Shown piece after piece: positions 36,186 through 45,223 of a stretch of DNA of 64,000 bases. The translations under genes and the position numbers were made by a program. The stretch is taken from positions 248,001 to 312,000 of the forward strand of contig NZ_JAERJA010000004.1 of assembly GCF_016827675.1 (NCBI RefSeq). The letters run 5' to 3'. Position 1 is the first letter of the stretch, and the number at the start of each line of letters is the position of its first letter. This DNA is from Nocardioides limicola (GTDB lineage Bacteria; Actinomycetota; Actinomycetes; Propionibacteriales; Nocardioidaceae). The notes below the pieces were generated by a model, which was given only the letters and a program-made list of their open reading frames with translations, was not told the origin of the DNA and did not search any database.

Positions 36186-37358
36186 ATGGCCACTGATCGC
36201 GATCACGACCTGGTGCTCCTGGGTGCCACCGGCTTCACCGGCGGACTGACCGCCGAGTATCTGGCTCGTCACGCGCCCACCGATCTGCGTTGGGCGCTGG
36301 CGGGCAGGTCCCTCGTCAAGCTCGAGCGGGTCCGGGCCCGGTTGGTCGAGATCCACCCGATGTACACCGATCTGCCGCTGCTGGTCGCCGACATCTCCGA
36401 CCCCGCCCAGGCCGAGACGTTGGCCGCCTCGACGCGGGTGTTGGCCACCACGGTGGGCCCCTATCTCGAGTACGGCGAACCGGTGGTCGCTGCCTGCGCC
36501 AAGGCCGGCACCGACTACCTCGACATCACCGGCGAGCCCGAGTTCATGGACCGGATGTACGTCGCTCACCACCAGACCGCTGTGGAGTCGGGTGCCCGGA
36601 TCGTGCACGCCTGCGGCTTCGACTCGATCCCGCACGACCTGGGTGTCTACTTCACCGTGACCCAGTTGCCCGACGACGTGCCGATCACAGTGCGCGGTGT
36701 GGTCCGCGCCGGCGGCACCCCCTCGGGGGGCACGTTCGCGTCCACGCTGCACGCGATGTCGCGGCCCAAGCAGATGCGTGAGGCGATGGTGGCCCGCCGT
36801 CAGGCCGAGCCAAGGCCGCAGGGGCGCAGTTCCCGTGCCGTGGCAGGCAAACCGCACCGGGACCGGCTGCTCGGCTACTGGCTGCTCCCGCTGCCCACCT
36901 GCGACCCGATGGTGGTGGCCCGCAGCGGCGCCGCCCTGCCGGCGTACGGCCCGAAGTTCCGCTACTCGCACTTCGCCGGCACCAAGACCCTGCGGTACGC
37001 CGGAATGGGCGTGGCCGGGGTGGCCGCGATCGGCGCGGCCGCCCAAGTAGGTCCGCTGCGCCGCTTCCTGGCCTCGAAGGTTCCGCAGGGCGAGGGGCCG
37101 GACGAGGCCCGCCGCGCCAAGTCGTGGTTCACCGTCGACTTCGTCGCCGAGGCCGGCGATCAGACGGTGCGCACCCGGGTCAGTGGGGGTGACCCCGGCT
37201 ACACCGAGACCGCCAAGATGCTCGCCGAGGCGGCCATGTGCCTGGCCTCGGACGACAACCCGCCGCTGGCCGGTGTGCTGACGCCCGCGGCGGCGATGGG
37301 TGATGCGCTGCTGCCTCGGTTGCAGGCCGCCGGTATCCGGTTCGAGACCCGCGACTGA
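36186..37358 (+). CDS. Saccharopine-dehydrogenase-like/trans-acting enoyl reductase-type protein
   Basis: A 390-residue NAD(P)-binding protein. It opens DLVLLGATGFTGGLTAEYLA, a Rossmann motif, followed by ALAGRSLVKLERV, TTVGPYLEYGEPVVAACAKAG and CGFDSIPHDLGVYF. This set is typical of the actinobacterial family containing the trans-acting enoyl reductase of phthiocerol/phenolic glycolipid synthesis. The match supports the family, not that exact pathway, since no polyketide synthase is near. Confidence 0.83.
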   Translation: MATDRDHDLVLLGATGFTGGLTAEYLARHAPTDLRWALAGRSLVKLERVRARLVEIHPMYTDLPLLVADISDPAQAETLAASTRVLATTVGPYLEYGEPVVAACAKAGTDYLDITGEPEFMDRMYVAHHQTAVESGARIVHACGFDSIPHDLGVYFTVTQLPDDVPITVRGVVRAGGTPSGGTFASTLHAMSRPKQMREAMVARRQAEPRPQGRSSRAVAGKPHRDRLLGYWLLPLPTCDPMVVARSGAALPAYGPKFRYSHFAGTKTLRYAGMGVAGVAAIGAAAQVGPLRRFLASKVPQGEGPDEARRAKSWFTVDFVAEAGDQTVRTRVSGGDPGYTETAKMLAEAAMCLASDDNPPLAGVLTPAAAMGDALLPRLQAAGIRFETRD

Positions 37359-37381
37359 GGGGTCTGCTCTACCCTCGACAG

Positions 37382-37398
37382 ATACCCCCTGGGGGTAT
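37382..37398 (+). promoter_or_regulatory. CsoR-type copper operator of the CopB ATPase gene
   Basis: ATACCCCCTGGGGGTAT is a perfect palindrome around a central T, as expected for CsoR-like Cu(I) repressors. It overlaps the -10 region (TATATT or TATTAT at 37396-37403). The start codon follows 7 bp after the latter, so the mRNA is probably leaderless. The csoR gene itself is not in the window. Confidence 0.75.
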
Positions 37399-37410
37399 AT
37401 TATCGCGCAC

Positions 37411-39501
37411 ATGGGTGACGCACACGCACACGCACACCACGACACGCATGCGCCCGGCCACACGCCGACGGGTGACCCTGGAGCAGGTGGTCATGGTGGC
37501 GGGCACGGCGGCCACGAGGCGCAGTTCCGTGACCGATTCCTCGTGGTTCTCGCGCTGGCCATACCGGTGGTGGGTTTCAACGAGATGTTCGCCCACCTCA
37601 TCGGGTACCACCTCCCCGACGTGGCCTGGCTGTGGACGATCTCCCCGGTGCTCGGCTCGGTCATCTATCTGTGGGGAGGGTGGCCGTTCCTGACCGGAGC
37701 GGTGCAGGAGATCCGCACCCGGCAGCCGGGCATGATGCTCCTGATCGGACTCGCGATCACGGTGGCGTTCTTCGCCTCCTGGGGTGCCAGCCTGGGAGTG
37801 CTCGATCCCGAACTCAACTTCTGGTGGGAACTGGCCCTGCTGGTGGCCGTGATGCTGCTGGGGCACTGGATCGAGATGCGGTCCCTCGCCCGCACCACCT
37901 CTGCCCTGGACTCCTTGGCGGCCCTGCTCCCCGACGAGGCGGAGAAGTTGGTCGACGGCCAGGTCGTCACTGTGCCGCCGGGCCAGTTGCAGGTCGGAGA
38001 CGTGGTGATCGTCCGTCCCGGAGCCTCGGTGCCCGCGGACGGCGAGGTCATCGACGGCACCACGAGCATGGACGAGTCGATGATCACCGGCGAGTCGGTT
38101 CTGGTGTCGCGCACGGTCGGGGATCAGGTGGTCGCCGGCACCGTGGCTGCCGACTCCGGGCTGCGGGTGCGGGTGACGGCGACCGGGGACGACACCGCGC
38201 TCGCCGGGATCCAGCGCCTGGTCGCCGAGGCGCAGGCCTCCTCCTCCCGAGCCCAGCGGATCGCTGACCGTGCCGCAGCGCTGCTGTTCTGGTTCGCCCT
38301 GGCCGCCGCCGCAGTCACCATGCTGGTGTGGATACTGCTGGGCTTCCCGGCTGCCGCGGTGGTGAGGTCCGTGACCGTGCTCGTGATCGCCTGCCCGCAC
38401 GCACTCGGACTGGCGATCCCGCTGGTCGTGTCGATCGCGACCGAGCGGGCAGCTCGGGGTGGCGTGCTGATCAAGGACCGGCTCGCGCTGGAGTCGATGC
38501 GAGGCGTGGATTCGGTGCTGTTCGACAAGACCGGAACTCTGACCAAGGGTGAACCCACGGTCACCGGAGTGCACCCGGTGGGCAACCGGACACCGGATCA
38601 GGTGCTTGCACTCGCTGCCGCTGCGGAGTCGATGAGCGAGCATCCGCTGGCCCGAGCGATCGTGGAAGCTGCCCGGGAGCGAGGGCTGCGGGTGGGCGAG
38701 CCTTCCGCGTTCAGTTCGTCACCGGCAGTGGGTGTGCAGGCGACCGTCGATGGTGAGGTGATCCGCGTCGGCGGGCCGCACCTGCTCAGTGAGCATCAGG
38801 TCGACGAGTTGACGGTCGCCGAGGAGTGGCGCGCCGAAGGGGCCATCATCCTGCATGTGATGAGGGGCGGCGAGGTGATCGGGGCGCTGCGACTCGCCGA
38901 CGAGATCCGCCCGGAATCGACGGCAGCGGTCCAGGCGCTGCACGCGCTCGGAGTGCAGGTGGTGATGATCACCGGTGACGCCCAGGCCGTGGCTGACACG
39001 GTTGCCGGCGAACTGGGCATCGACCGGGTGTTCGCCGGCGTACGTCCCGAGGACAAGGCGGCCAAGGTCGCCGAGCTCCAGGCAGAGGGGCGGACGGTCG
39101 CGATGGTGGGTGACGGGGTCAACGATGCGCCGGCTCTTGCTCAGGCCGACGTCGGTATCGCCATCGGCGCCGGCACTGACGTGGCGATCGGGTCCGCGGG
39201 CGTCATCCTGGCAAGTTCGGACCCGCGGTCGGTGCTGTCGGTGATCGAGTTGTCGCGGTCAGGGTTCCGCAAGATGAAGCAGAACCTGTGGTGGGCGGCC
39301 GGCTACAACATGGTCGCAGTCCCGCTCGCTGCGGGGATCCTGGCGCCCGCCGGGTTCGTGCTGCCGATGAGCGTGGGGGCGCTGCTGATGTCAGCCTCCA
39401 CCGTGGTGGTCGCGCTCAACGCCCAACTGCTCCGGCGGCTCGATCTGCGGCCTGGCGTGGTGACCGAACGGATGCTCGCGGGGTCCTCCGCCGCACCCTA
39501 G
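37411..39501 (+). CDS. copB: P1B-type heavy-metal ATPase, CopB-like (CPH motif)
   Basis: A 696-residue copper-exporting ATPase. The N-terminus is His-rich (HAHAHHDTHAPGH and GGHGGGHGGHE) instead of a CXXC metal domain. The membrane motif is IACPHALGLAIPL; CPH marks the P1B-3/CopB group. Other motifs: actuator TGES, phosphorylation site FDKTGTLTKGEP, hinge GDGVNDAPALAQAD. It should move copper or silver out of the cytoplasm, next to a multicopper oxidase. The two genes converge and their stop codons overlap. Confidence 0.93.
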   Translation: MGDAHAHAHHDTHAPGHTPTGDPGAGGHGGGHGGHEAQFRDRFLVVLALAIPVVGFNEMFAHLIGYHLPDVAWLWTISPVLGSVIYLWGGWPFLTGAVQEIRTRQPGMMLLIGLAITVAFFASWGASLGVLDPELNFWWELALLVAVMLLGHWIEMRSLARTTSALDSLAALLPDEAEKLVDGQVVTVPPGQLQVGDVVIVRPGASVPADGEVIDGTTSMDESMITGESVLVSRTVGDQVVAGTVAADSGLRVRVTATGDDTALAGIQRLVAEAQASSSRAQRIADRAAALLFWFALAAAAVTMLVWILLGFPAAAVVRSVTVLVIACPHALGLAIPLVVSIATERAARGGVLIKDRLALESMRGVDSVLFDKTGTLTKGEPTVTGVHPVGNRTPDQVLALAAAAESMSEHPLARAIVEAARERGLRVGEPSAFSSSPAVGVQATVDGEVIRVGGPHLLSEHQVDELTVAEEWRAEGAIILHVMRGGEVIGALRLADEIRPESTAAVQALHALGVQVVMITGDAQAVADTVAGELGIDRVFAGVRPEDKAAKVAELQAEGRTVAMVGDGVNDAPALAQADVGIAIGAGTDVAIGSAGVILASSDPRSVLSVIELSRSGFRKMKQNLWWAAGYNMVAVPLAAGILAPAGFVLPMSVGALLMSASTVVVALNAQLLRRLDLRPGVVTERMLAGSSAAP

Positions 39502-40943
39502 CGGCGATAGCCGAGAACCATCATCATGCCTGCTTCGGCATGGTAGGCGTTGTGGCAGTGCAGTGCCCACTGGCCAGGGTTGTCGGCCTCGACGTCCACC
39601 TCCAGGGTGCTCATCGGCCCCATCGTCACAGTGTCCTTGCGGGCGCCGGTGGACGCCAGCCCGACCGTATGGCCGTGCAGATGCATCGGGTGGAACATCA
39701 TCGTCTGGTTACGGAACCTGAGGCGGACCCGTTCCCCTGCGGTGATCAGCAGCGGCTCGGAGTCGGGAAAGGAGGCTCCGTTGAGCGTCCAGCGGTAGTC
39801 GTGCATCCCGCCCCCCAGACGGATGTCGAGAGTCCTGTCGATGGCACGGCTGGCAAGCCGTGAGCCCTCGGTGCCGACGAGACCGGTGCCCAGCAGCACG
39901 CGTCCGGACAGTTCGTTCACGGGCCCATCCGAGGCGTCCCCGGCGGCGGTGGACACGACCGCCCGTGCGGCCCCGGTCTTCCCTTCCGCGGCCGCCACCA
40001 GTGGGAACTGCCCGTCGCCGAGATCAACCAGAGCGTCGAAGCGCTCTCCCATCCCCACCACCAGTGCCTCTGTGGTCACCGGGCTGACCGGAAAGCCGTC
40101 GGAGTGGGTCACGGTGAGTCGGTGCCCGCCCAGGGCCACCCGGAAGGCGGTGTCCGCGGCGGCATTGACGATCCGAAGTCGAATGCGGGCGCCTGGCTTG
40201 CCGGTGAAGGTGGCCGGGGTCCCAGAGGTGCGGCCGTTGATCAGGTAGTACGGATAGTCGACATCCCCGCCTGGTCCCAAGACCGACGTACGGGCCCCGC
40301 CCATTCCCGGCATCCGGTGCGCGTGATCGCCCTGAGCCAGCAATGTCGCCAGGGTGTCATCGGGGGTGCGGCCGGTCCCGTCGAGCCAGTCATCGAGGAC
40401 GACCACCCACTCGTCGTCATACCCGCCGGGCTCGTCTGGATCCTCCACGATCAGGGTGCCGTACAGGCCGCGGTCGAGTTGGACGCCGCTGTGCGAGTGG
40501 AAGAAGTAGGTGCCGGCGTCGGGGACGGTGAACTCGTAGCGGAACGACTCTTCGGGGTCGATCGGGTCCTGAGTCAGCCCCGGCACGCCGTCCATGTCGT
40601 TGCGCAGCGCGATGCCATGCCAGTGGATGCTGGTCTGGGCGGGGAGGTCGTTGGTGACGTCGACCCGGAGCAGGTCCCCGGCCGTTGCCCGGATCGTCGG
40701 GCCGGGCAGATCGCCGTTGTAGGTCCACGTCTCGACGACCCGTTCACCAAGGTCGACGGTCGCCGGAGTTGCTTGGAGCCGGGCATTGACGACTGCCTGG
40801 CGGGCGGGTTGACGGGCCCGTTCGCGGGCGAAGACCTCGCTTGAGTCGGGGCCTATCAAGCGCGGGCTCTCTGAGCGCCGGGTGCAGCCAACCGCGGCCA
40901 CCGAGAGCAGTGACCCGAGTACGACGCCACGTCGGCTGATCAT
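39498..40943 (-). CDS. Tat-exported multicopper oxidase
   Basis: A 481-residue enzyme. The N-terminus MISRRGVVLGSLLSVAAVGC has a twin-Arg motif followed by a lipobox-like AVGC, so it may be a Tat-exported lipoprotein. All four copper motifs are present: HWHG, FFHSHSG, HPMHLHGH and LHCHNAYHAEAGM. The likely role is oxidation of Cu(I) outside the membrane, in step with the neighbouring CopB ATPase. The preceding SHOCT gene overlaps its start by 4 bp. Confidence 0.93.
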   Translation of the reverse strand: MISRRGVVLGSLLSVAAVGCTRRSESPRLIGPDSSEVFARERARQPARQAVVNARLQATPATVDLGERVVETWTYNGDLPGPTIRATAGDLLRVDVTNDLPAQTSIHWHGIALRNDMDGVPGLTQDPIDPEESFRYEFTVPDAGTYFFHSHSGVQLDRGLYGTLIVEDPDEPGGYDDEWVVVLDDWLDGTGRTPDDTLATLLAQGDHAHRMPGMGGARTSVLGPGGDVDYPYYLINGRTSGTPATFTGKPGARIRLRIVNAAADTAFRVALGGHRLTVTHSDGFPVSPVTTEALVVGMGERFDALVDLGDGQFPLVAAAEGKTGAARAVVSTAAGDASDGPVNELSGRVLLGTGLVGTEGSRLASRAIDRTLDIRLGGGMHDYRWTLNGASFPDSEPLLITAGERVRLRFRNQTMMFHPMHLHGHTVGLASTGARKDTVTMGPMSTLEVDVEADNPGQWALHCHNAYHAEAGMMMVLGYRR

Positions 40944-41158
40944 TGCTTCGTCAGCGCGGCGACTAACTCTCGGTGTTGCTGCTGGTCGATGTCGCCACTG
41001 GCCAGTCGAGTATCCAGGATCTGGCGGGCACTCGGGCGGGATTCAGGGCGCTGCACGCTGCGGACTCCGACGATCACCACGGCCAGTGCCAGCAGCCAGA
41101 ACCCGAGCATGCCGATCATCATCGGCCACATCCATGTGTACTCACCGTTCCACCACAT
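40940..41158 (-). CDS. Short membrane protein with SHOCT domain
   Basis: A 72-residue protein. The Trp/Met-rich N-terminus (MWWNGEYTWMWPMMIGMLG) runs into one helix. The C-terminal SHOCT motif is SARQILDTRLASGDIDQQQHRELV. The Met-rich start suits Cu(I) contacts. It is coupled to the multicopper oxidase, which suggests a copper-related accessory role. Function of the domain is not established. Confidence 0.83.
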   Translation of the reverse strand: MWWNGEYTWMWPMMIGMLGFWLLALAVVIVGVRSVQRPESRPSARQILDTRLASGDIDQQQHRELVAALTKQ

Positions 41159-41452
41159 CGTTCACCTCCGATCAGTCACCTCATCCTCGCCCTGTCCATG
41201 GGGGGCGACCCAGGGGCCAACGTCATCGTGTGACCAGGGCCTTCGAGGGGGATCACCACGGTCGGATGACTTTGCTTGGTGCTGACGCTGAGGGATTCAG
41301 ATGGTCGCTGAGTGCAGGGTTGGCCGTGCGCTCAGCAGGAGCGACACCGCGTTGCCGGCGGGGATGTGGGTCCCGCCGGGGACCAGGCCACGTTCAGGCA
41401 CGACGCGCTCACGGACGGCACGCCCATCCGCATGACCCCGGTGATCGATGGG
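41159..41452. other. Intergenic stretch without a recognisable gene
   Basis: It holds the promoter region of the SHOCT-multicopper-oxidase operon at its left edge and the 3' flank of tRNA-Arg at its right. Short open frames here have no ribosome site or family likeness. No CsoR-type palindrome was seen. Confidence 0.5.
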
Positions 41453-41525
41453 TGCCCCAGGCAGGAGTCGAACCTGCGACCTTTCGCTTAGGAGGCGGCT
41501 GCTCTATCCGCTGAGCTACTGGGGC
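41453..41525 (-). tRNA. tRNA-Arg (anticodon CCU)
   Basis: The minus strand begins GCCCCAGTAGCTCAGCGG and has a full cloverleaf: 7-bp acceptor stem, anticodon loop CTCCTAA with CCT, T-loop GGTTCGACTCC and discriminator A. CCA is not encoded. It decodes AGG, a rare codon in GC-rich actinobacteria. Confidence 0.96.
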
Positions 41526-41675
41526 CGAGTCGCGGCCATCCTCTCACCGGGGCGGAGGGGCCAGGGAACCGGTCGCCAGTTTGGCGGAGAGTGACTGAGG
41601 TCGCACAATTTGAGGGTTGCCCGTAGTTTCGTCCACGCCAAGGCAAGTGGCCGGGTGAGAGGAAGTCGTCAGGTC

Positions 41676-42926
41676 GTGTCCCGCAGCAGTGCTCGCCGCA
41701 CCGGCGCACGTCGGCGTACCTCGCGTAAGCACACCGTGATGCGCGTGATCACCTCGTCGATGGTGGTGCTCGCGCTGGTGACCGGCCTGGGTGCGATCTA
41801 CACCTTCCGGCACCTCAACGCCAACCTGAACATCCGCGACCTCACCGGGCTACTCGGGGACCGACCGGACAAGGTGGCCGTAGACGGGCCCCGGGAGCCG
41901 TTGACAGTGCTGGCCCTCGGCTCGGACGCCCGTGACGGGGACGGCAACAACATCGACGGCCTCACTGGGGGCGGTGAGCGCTCCGACACCGCCATCTTGG
42001 TGCACCTGTCCGCAGATCGGACCCGTGCCTTCGGAGTCAGCATCCCGCGCGACTCGATGGTCGAGCGGCCCGAGTGCCGCCGCGAGGACGGCACCGTGAT
42101 CCCGGCCAGTTCCGGCCTGGAGATGTTCAACAACGCCTACACCGTCGGCGGACCCGCCTGCACGATCGCCACCGTCGAACACAACACCGATGTCCGGATC
42201 GACCATTTCGTGGTGGTCGACTTCCGCGGCTTCGTCGACATGGTGGACGCCATCGGCGGGGTCGAGGTCTGCATCCCCTTCGACGCCATCGACCCCCGGC
42301 ACGGCATCGCACTCAAGGCCGGCACCCGGGAGGTCCGCGGTCGGGAGGCGCTGAACTACGTCCGGGAGCGACACAAACTGTCCCCCAACGGTGACATCGG
42401 CCGGATGAAGCGGCAGCAGGCGTTCATCTCCTCGATGGCCAACAAGGTCGTCTCGGCCGGCACCCTGGCCCGCCCCGAGCGCCTGTTCAAGTTCCTCGAT
42501 GCGGCCACCAAGTCGCTCACCCTGGACCCTGGCCTGGGATCTCTGACCAAGCTGGCCGAGTTGGGCCTGGAGGTCCGAGGCATCGGCCTCGAGAACGTCT
42601 CGTTCATCACTGTGCCGATGGAGTTGTGGTCGGTCAACCGCAACCGGGTGATCTGGACCGAGGACGCAGAACTGGTCTGGGAGGCGATGCGCAACGACAC
42701 CCCGTTGCCGCGGGCGCTGACCCGGGAGCGGCTCACTCCGGCGAAGCCGCCGGGCAGCTCTGCCCCGGCAGAGGCCGACGCCACCGGGACCCCCTCGCCC
42801 ACCGTGACACCGACACCGACACCGACTGCCGGGGCCACCCAGGCCACCGACCCGGCTCAGGTCGAGGAGGAGTTCGATGAGGTCTCGCCCGAGGAACTCG
42901 CCCGGAGATACGGACTCTGTGCATGA
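41676..42926 (+). CDS. LytR-CpsA-Psr (LCP) family cell-wall ligase
   Basis: A 416-residue membrane protein starting at GTG 41676, preceded by GAGAGGAAG; TTG 41610 and GTG 41655 are weaker in-frame options. An Arg-rich cytoplasmic tail and one helix (about residues 27-45) lead to the extracellular LCP domain: VLALGSDARDG, GGERSDTAILVHL, SIPRDSMVE, and LNYVRERHKLSPNGDIGRMKRQ-type catalytic segment. A Thr/Pro-rich tail follows. LCP enzymes attach teichoic-type or arabinogalactan polymers to peptidoglycan. Coupled to the small gene at 42923. Confidence 0.92.
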   Translation: MSRSSARRTGARRRTSRKHTVMRVITSSMVVLALVTGLGAIYTFRHLNANLNIRDLTGLLGDRPDKVAVDGPREPLTVLALGSDARDGDGNNIDGLTGGGERSDTAILVHLSADRTRAFGVSIPRDSMVERPECRREDGTVIPASSGLEMFNNAYTVGGPACTIATVEHNTDVRIDHFVVVDFRGFVDMVDAIGGVEVCIPFDAIDPRHGIALKAGTREVRGREALNYVRERHKLSPNGDIGRMKRQQAFISSMANKVVSAGTLARPERLFKFLDAATKSLTLDPGLGSLTKLAELGLEVRGIGLENVSFITVPMELWSVNRNRVIWTEDAELVWEAMRNDTPLPRALTRERLTPAKPPGSSAPAEADATGTPSPTVTPTPTPTAGATQATDPAQVEEEFDEVSPEELARRYGLCA

Positions 42927-43093
42927 CTGGACCCGAGACTCCCGCTCAGCGTCGTGCGCGCTTGGCCAAGGTGTTCGGGGAGGTGCTGCCCGAGACCACC
43001 TCGGACGAGCGCGGCGAGAGCGACGAGGACGAGCGCGGCTCCGGGACTGACGAGTGGCTCAAGGCCCAGGTCCCGCCCCACCACGGCTCCTGA
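42923..43093 (+). CDS. Small acidic conserved-type protein coupled to the LCP gene
   Basis: A 56-residue protein beginning at the ATG that overlaps the LCP stop (ATGA). It contains RLAKVFGEVLPETTSDERG, an acidic middle and the ending WLKAQVPPHHGS. I recall similar short proteins in other actinobacteria with the VFGxVLPETTSDE and PPHHG ends, so it is likely a genuine gene; this should be checked. Function unknown. Confidence 0.6.
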   Translation: MTGPETPAQRRARLAKVFGEVLPETTSDERGESDEDERGSGTDEWLKAQVPPHHGS

Positions 43094-43109
43094 CCGACGT
43101 CGTACCCCG

Positions 43110-43165
43110 ATTCCCGTGCATTCGGCACCCGAAACGCGAAATTTGGGTGCCGAACGCACGGGAAT
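43110..43165. terminator. Long imperfect inverted repeat between convergent genes
   Basis: ATTCCCGTGC-A-TTCGGCACCC pairs with GGGTGCCGAA-C-GCACGGGAAT, a 20-bp stem interrupted by a single A/C mismatch, with a 14-nt loop. It lies between the LCP operon end and the mscL end, so it can terminate both directions. Its length exceeds that of the other hairpins here, and a dispersed palindromic repeat element is an alternative. Confidence 0.65.
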
Positions 43166-43191
43166 GGGGACGTGACGGCGTGAGGTGAGGG

Positions 43192-43527
43192 TCAGTTCCT
43201 CGCGGAGACGGCGTCGCGGATCTCGCGGAGCAGCACGACCTGCGCGTCCTCACCGGCCTCGGGAGCGGGGAAGTAGCGGTCCCGGGCCTTGGTGTAGGGC
43301 ACCACGATGAAGAAGTAGACGACCGCGGCCAGGATCACGAAGGCGATGACGGCGTTGATGAACTGGGTCGACAGGGCCGCACCCTCATCCGCCTCGGGCA
43401 GTGGCAGGTAGTCGGTCAGCCAGGCGACGAAGGTGTCGACGACCTTGGCGAAGGCGGCGGCCATGATGAAGGCCACTGCGATCTCGATCAGGTTCCCACG
43501 CAGCAGGAACGCCTTGAAACCGCTCAT
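43192..43527 (-). CDS. mscL: Large-conductance mechanosensitive channel
   Basis: A 111-residue channel. The N-terminal amphipathic MSGFKAFLLRGNLIEIAVAF and first pore helix are typical, and the second helix is FINAVIAFVILAAVVYFFIV. GGAGAG precedes the ATG at 43527. It releases solutes on hypo-osmotic shock. In mycobacteria mscL also lies a few genes from the moeA1 cluster, as here. Confidence 0.95.
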   Translation of the reverse strand: MSGFKAFLLRGNLIEIAVAFIMAAAFAKVVDTFVAWLTDYLPLPEADEGAALSTQFINAVIAFVILAAVVYFFIVVPYTKARDRYFPAPEAGEDAQVVLLREIRDAVSARN

Positions 43528-43668
43528 GAGCACTCTCCTTCTCCCGGTCCCCGAAGACCGATGGATTTCGTTGTCGAGTCGGGAGTCTAGAACGCAGAAG
43601 GCCCTGGACAGGGGCTCGCCGCGGACGTTTCGGCCGCCGATCCCTTGACGCACTCACCCGCCAAACCA

Positions 43669-43700
43669 TACATTCATCCGAGCAATGTATGAATGAATGG
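43669..43700. promoter_or_regulatory. AT-rich palindromic operator before the FAD monooxygenase operon
   Basis: CATACATTCAT is mirrored by ATGTATGAATGAATG across a short GC spacer. The site overlaps the region just before the start of the operon, which ends with a TetR gene, so that TetR protein is the natural candidate binder. The AT-rich block stands out from its surroundings. Confidence 0.45.
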
Positions 43701-43707
43701 AGTGGTG

Positions 43708-45213
43708 ATGCGGAGATCGACAGCGGTGGTCCTCGGGGGCAGCGTGGCCGGGTTGTGTGCGGCCGGCGTGCTGGCCCGGCACTTCGAGGAAGTCATCGTG
43801 CTCGAGCGTGACCAGCTCCCGCCCGGAGCCGAGCACCGCCGCGGGGTGCCGCAGAGCAAGCACCCACACTTCGTCCTCAACTCGGGCCGCCGGGCGATCG
43901 GCGAGATCTTCCCGGGCTTCGAGGAGGCCCTGCTCGCCGCCGGCGGGATGCTGTTGATGCCCTCGATGGATGCGGCCTACTGCGAGAAGGCCGGCTGGGC
44001 GGCGCGCAAGTCCAGCAGCATGACCATGATCTACAGCTCCCGAGTGCTCATCGAACGGGTGCTGCGGGACAAGGTGCGCGAGGTCGACAACATCGTCATC
44101 CGCGAGGGCGTCACCGTCACCGGCCTGGTTACCGACGGTGGTGGTACGCCGACCGGCCGGGTCACCGGCGTCGAGTACCGCGACGGCGAGGAGAGTGGGA
44201 CGCTCGCGGCCGGCTTCGTGGTCGACGCCCTGGGTCGCGGCTCCTCGGTCGCCGACTGGCTCGCCGCGGCCGGCTGGGAGGCCCCCTCCGAGCGGACCCT
44301 GGACGCGAAGGTGACCTACACGTCGCGTTGGTACGACCTCCCCTCCGCCGAGGACCGCCCCGCCTCGTGGTGGTGGCAGCACCTGGTGATCACCCCCACC
44401 CAGGACACCGGTCCGCATCCCGACGAGCACGACTACCTCAGCAACTTCTTCCCCATCGAAGGCAATCGGGTCATCGTCTGCATGGGCTCGTGGGGGCTGG
44501 AGATGCCGCGCAAGCCGCAGGAGTTCGAGGCTGCCGCGGATCGGGTGCGGACCCCCGTGTTCGGCGAGGCGACGCGGGCCTGCACTCCGTTGTCGGAGGT
44601 TCACCTGACCCGCTCCACCGGCAACAAGTGGCGACGGTACGACGAACTGGCCCAGCCGCCGCTCGGCCTGGTGGCCATCGGTGACTCGATCTGCGCGTTC
44701 AACCCCTTCTACGCGCAGGGAATGAGTTCGGCGGCGCGTTCGGCGCTGGTGTTGGCGGCGATGCTGGAGCGCCACGACAGCCTCGACGCCGCCTTCCATC
44801 GAGACTTCCTGGCCGGCCAGAAGGAGTCCCTCGACGTCCCCTGGATGCTGGCGATGGCCCGTGATCAGGCCTACGACTTCGCCACCGGCACCGAGGTCGT
44901 CGCGCCGTGGCGCCGCAAGCTGGCCGCGAAGGCGAGCTGGCCGGTCTTCAACGCGATCACCGCCGCGGCCGCCGAGGACCCCTACGTCGACGAACTCTTC
45001 ACCGCGGTCTTCAACCTGGACCGGTCGCTGAAGGAGATGATGACCGACCCGCGCTTCCTCTACGGGCTCGCGCGGCACCGGGTCCGCTCAATGCTGGGCC
45101 GCACCAAGGTTCCTTCCGGCTTCGACATCGACCAACTGCCGCCGGCCACCGACTACACCGATCCCGACCAGCCCCGCGAGCCGGCCACGACCGCCGCGCC
45201 GGCCGAAGCGTGA
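43708..45213 (+). CDS. FAD-dependent monooxygenase (UbiH/PHBH-like)
   Basis: A 501-residue flavoprotein. It has an N-terminal GGSVAGLCAAGVLA dinucleotide motif, ERDQLPPGAEHRRGVPQSKH, and a later FAD motif around GDSICAFNPFYAQGMSSAA. ATG 43708 has GGAG at good spacing; ATG 43693 overlaps the operator-like palindrome. The variant GVPQSKHPHFVL replaces the common GVPQGRH-type sequence. It is followed 10 bp later by an eight-helix membrane protein and then a TetR gene. A terpenoid, polyketide or aromatic substrate is possible; none is indicated. Confidence 0.82.
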   Translation: MRRSTAVVLGGSVAGLCAAGVLARHFEEVIVLERDQLPPGAEHRRGVPQSKHPHFVLNSGRRAIGEIFPGFEEALLAAGGMLLMPSMDAAYCEKAGWAARKSSSMTMIYSSRVLIERVLRDKVREVDNIVIREGVTVTGLVTDGGGTPTGRVTGVEYRDGEESGTLAAGFVVDALGRGSSVADWLAAAGWEAPSERTLDAKVTYTSRWYDLPSAEDRPASWWWQHLVITPTQDTGPHPDEHDYLSNFFPIEGNRVIVCMGSWGLEMPRKPQEFEAAADRVRTPVFGEATRACTPLSEVHLTRSTGNKWRRYDELAQPPLGLVAIGDSICAFNPFYAQGMSSAARSALVLAAMLERHDSLDAAFHRDFLAGQKESLDVPWMLAMARDQAYDFATGTEVVAPWRRKLAAKASWPVFNAITAAAAEDPYVDELFTAVFNLDRSLKEMMTDPRFLYGLARHRVRSMLGRTKVPSGFDIDQLPPATDYTDPDQPREPATTAAPAEA

Positions 45214-45223
45214 GGAGCGTCAG

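Noticed and set aside
36186..37358. Phthiocerol-type lipid pathway
   Set aside because: The enoyl-reductase-like gene stands alone, without polyketide synthase or acyl-AMP ligase genes.
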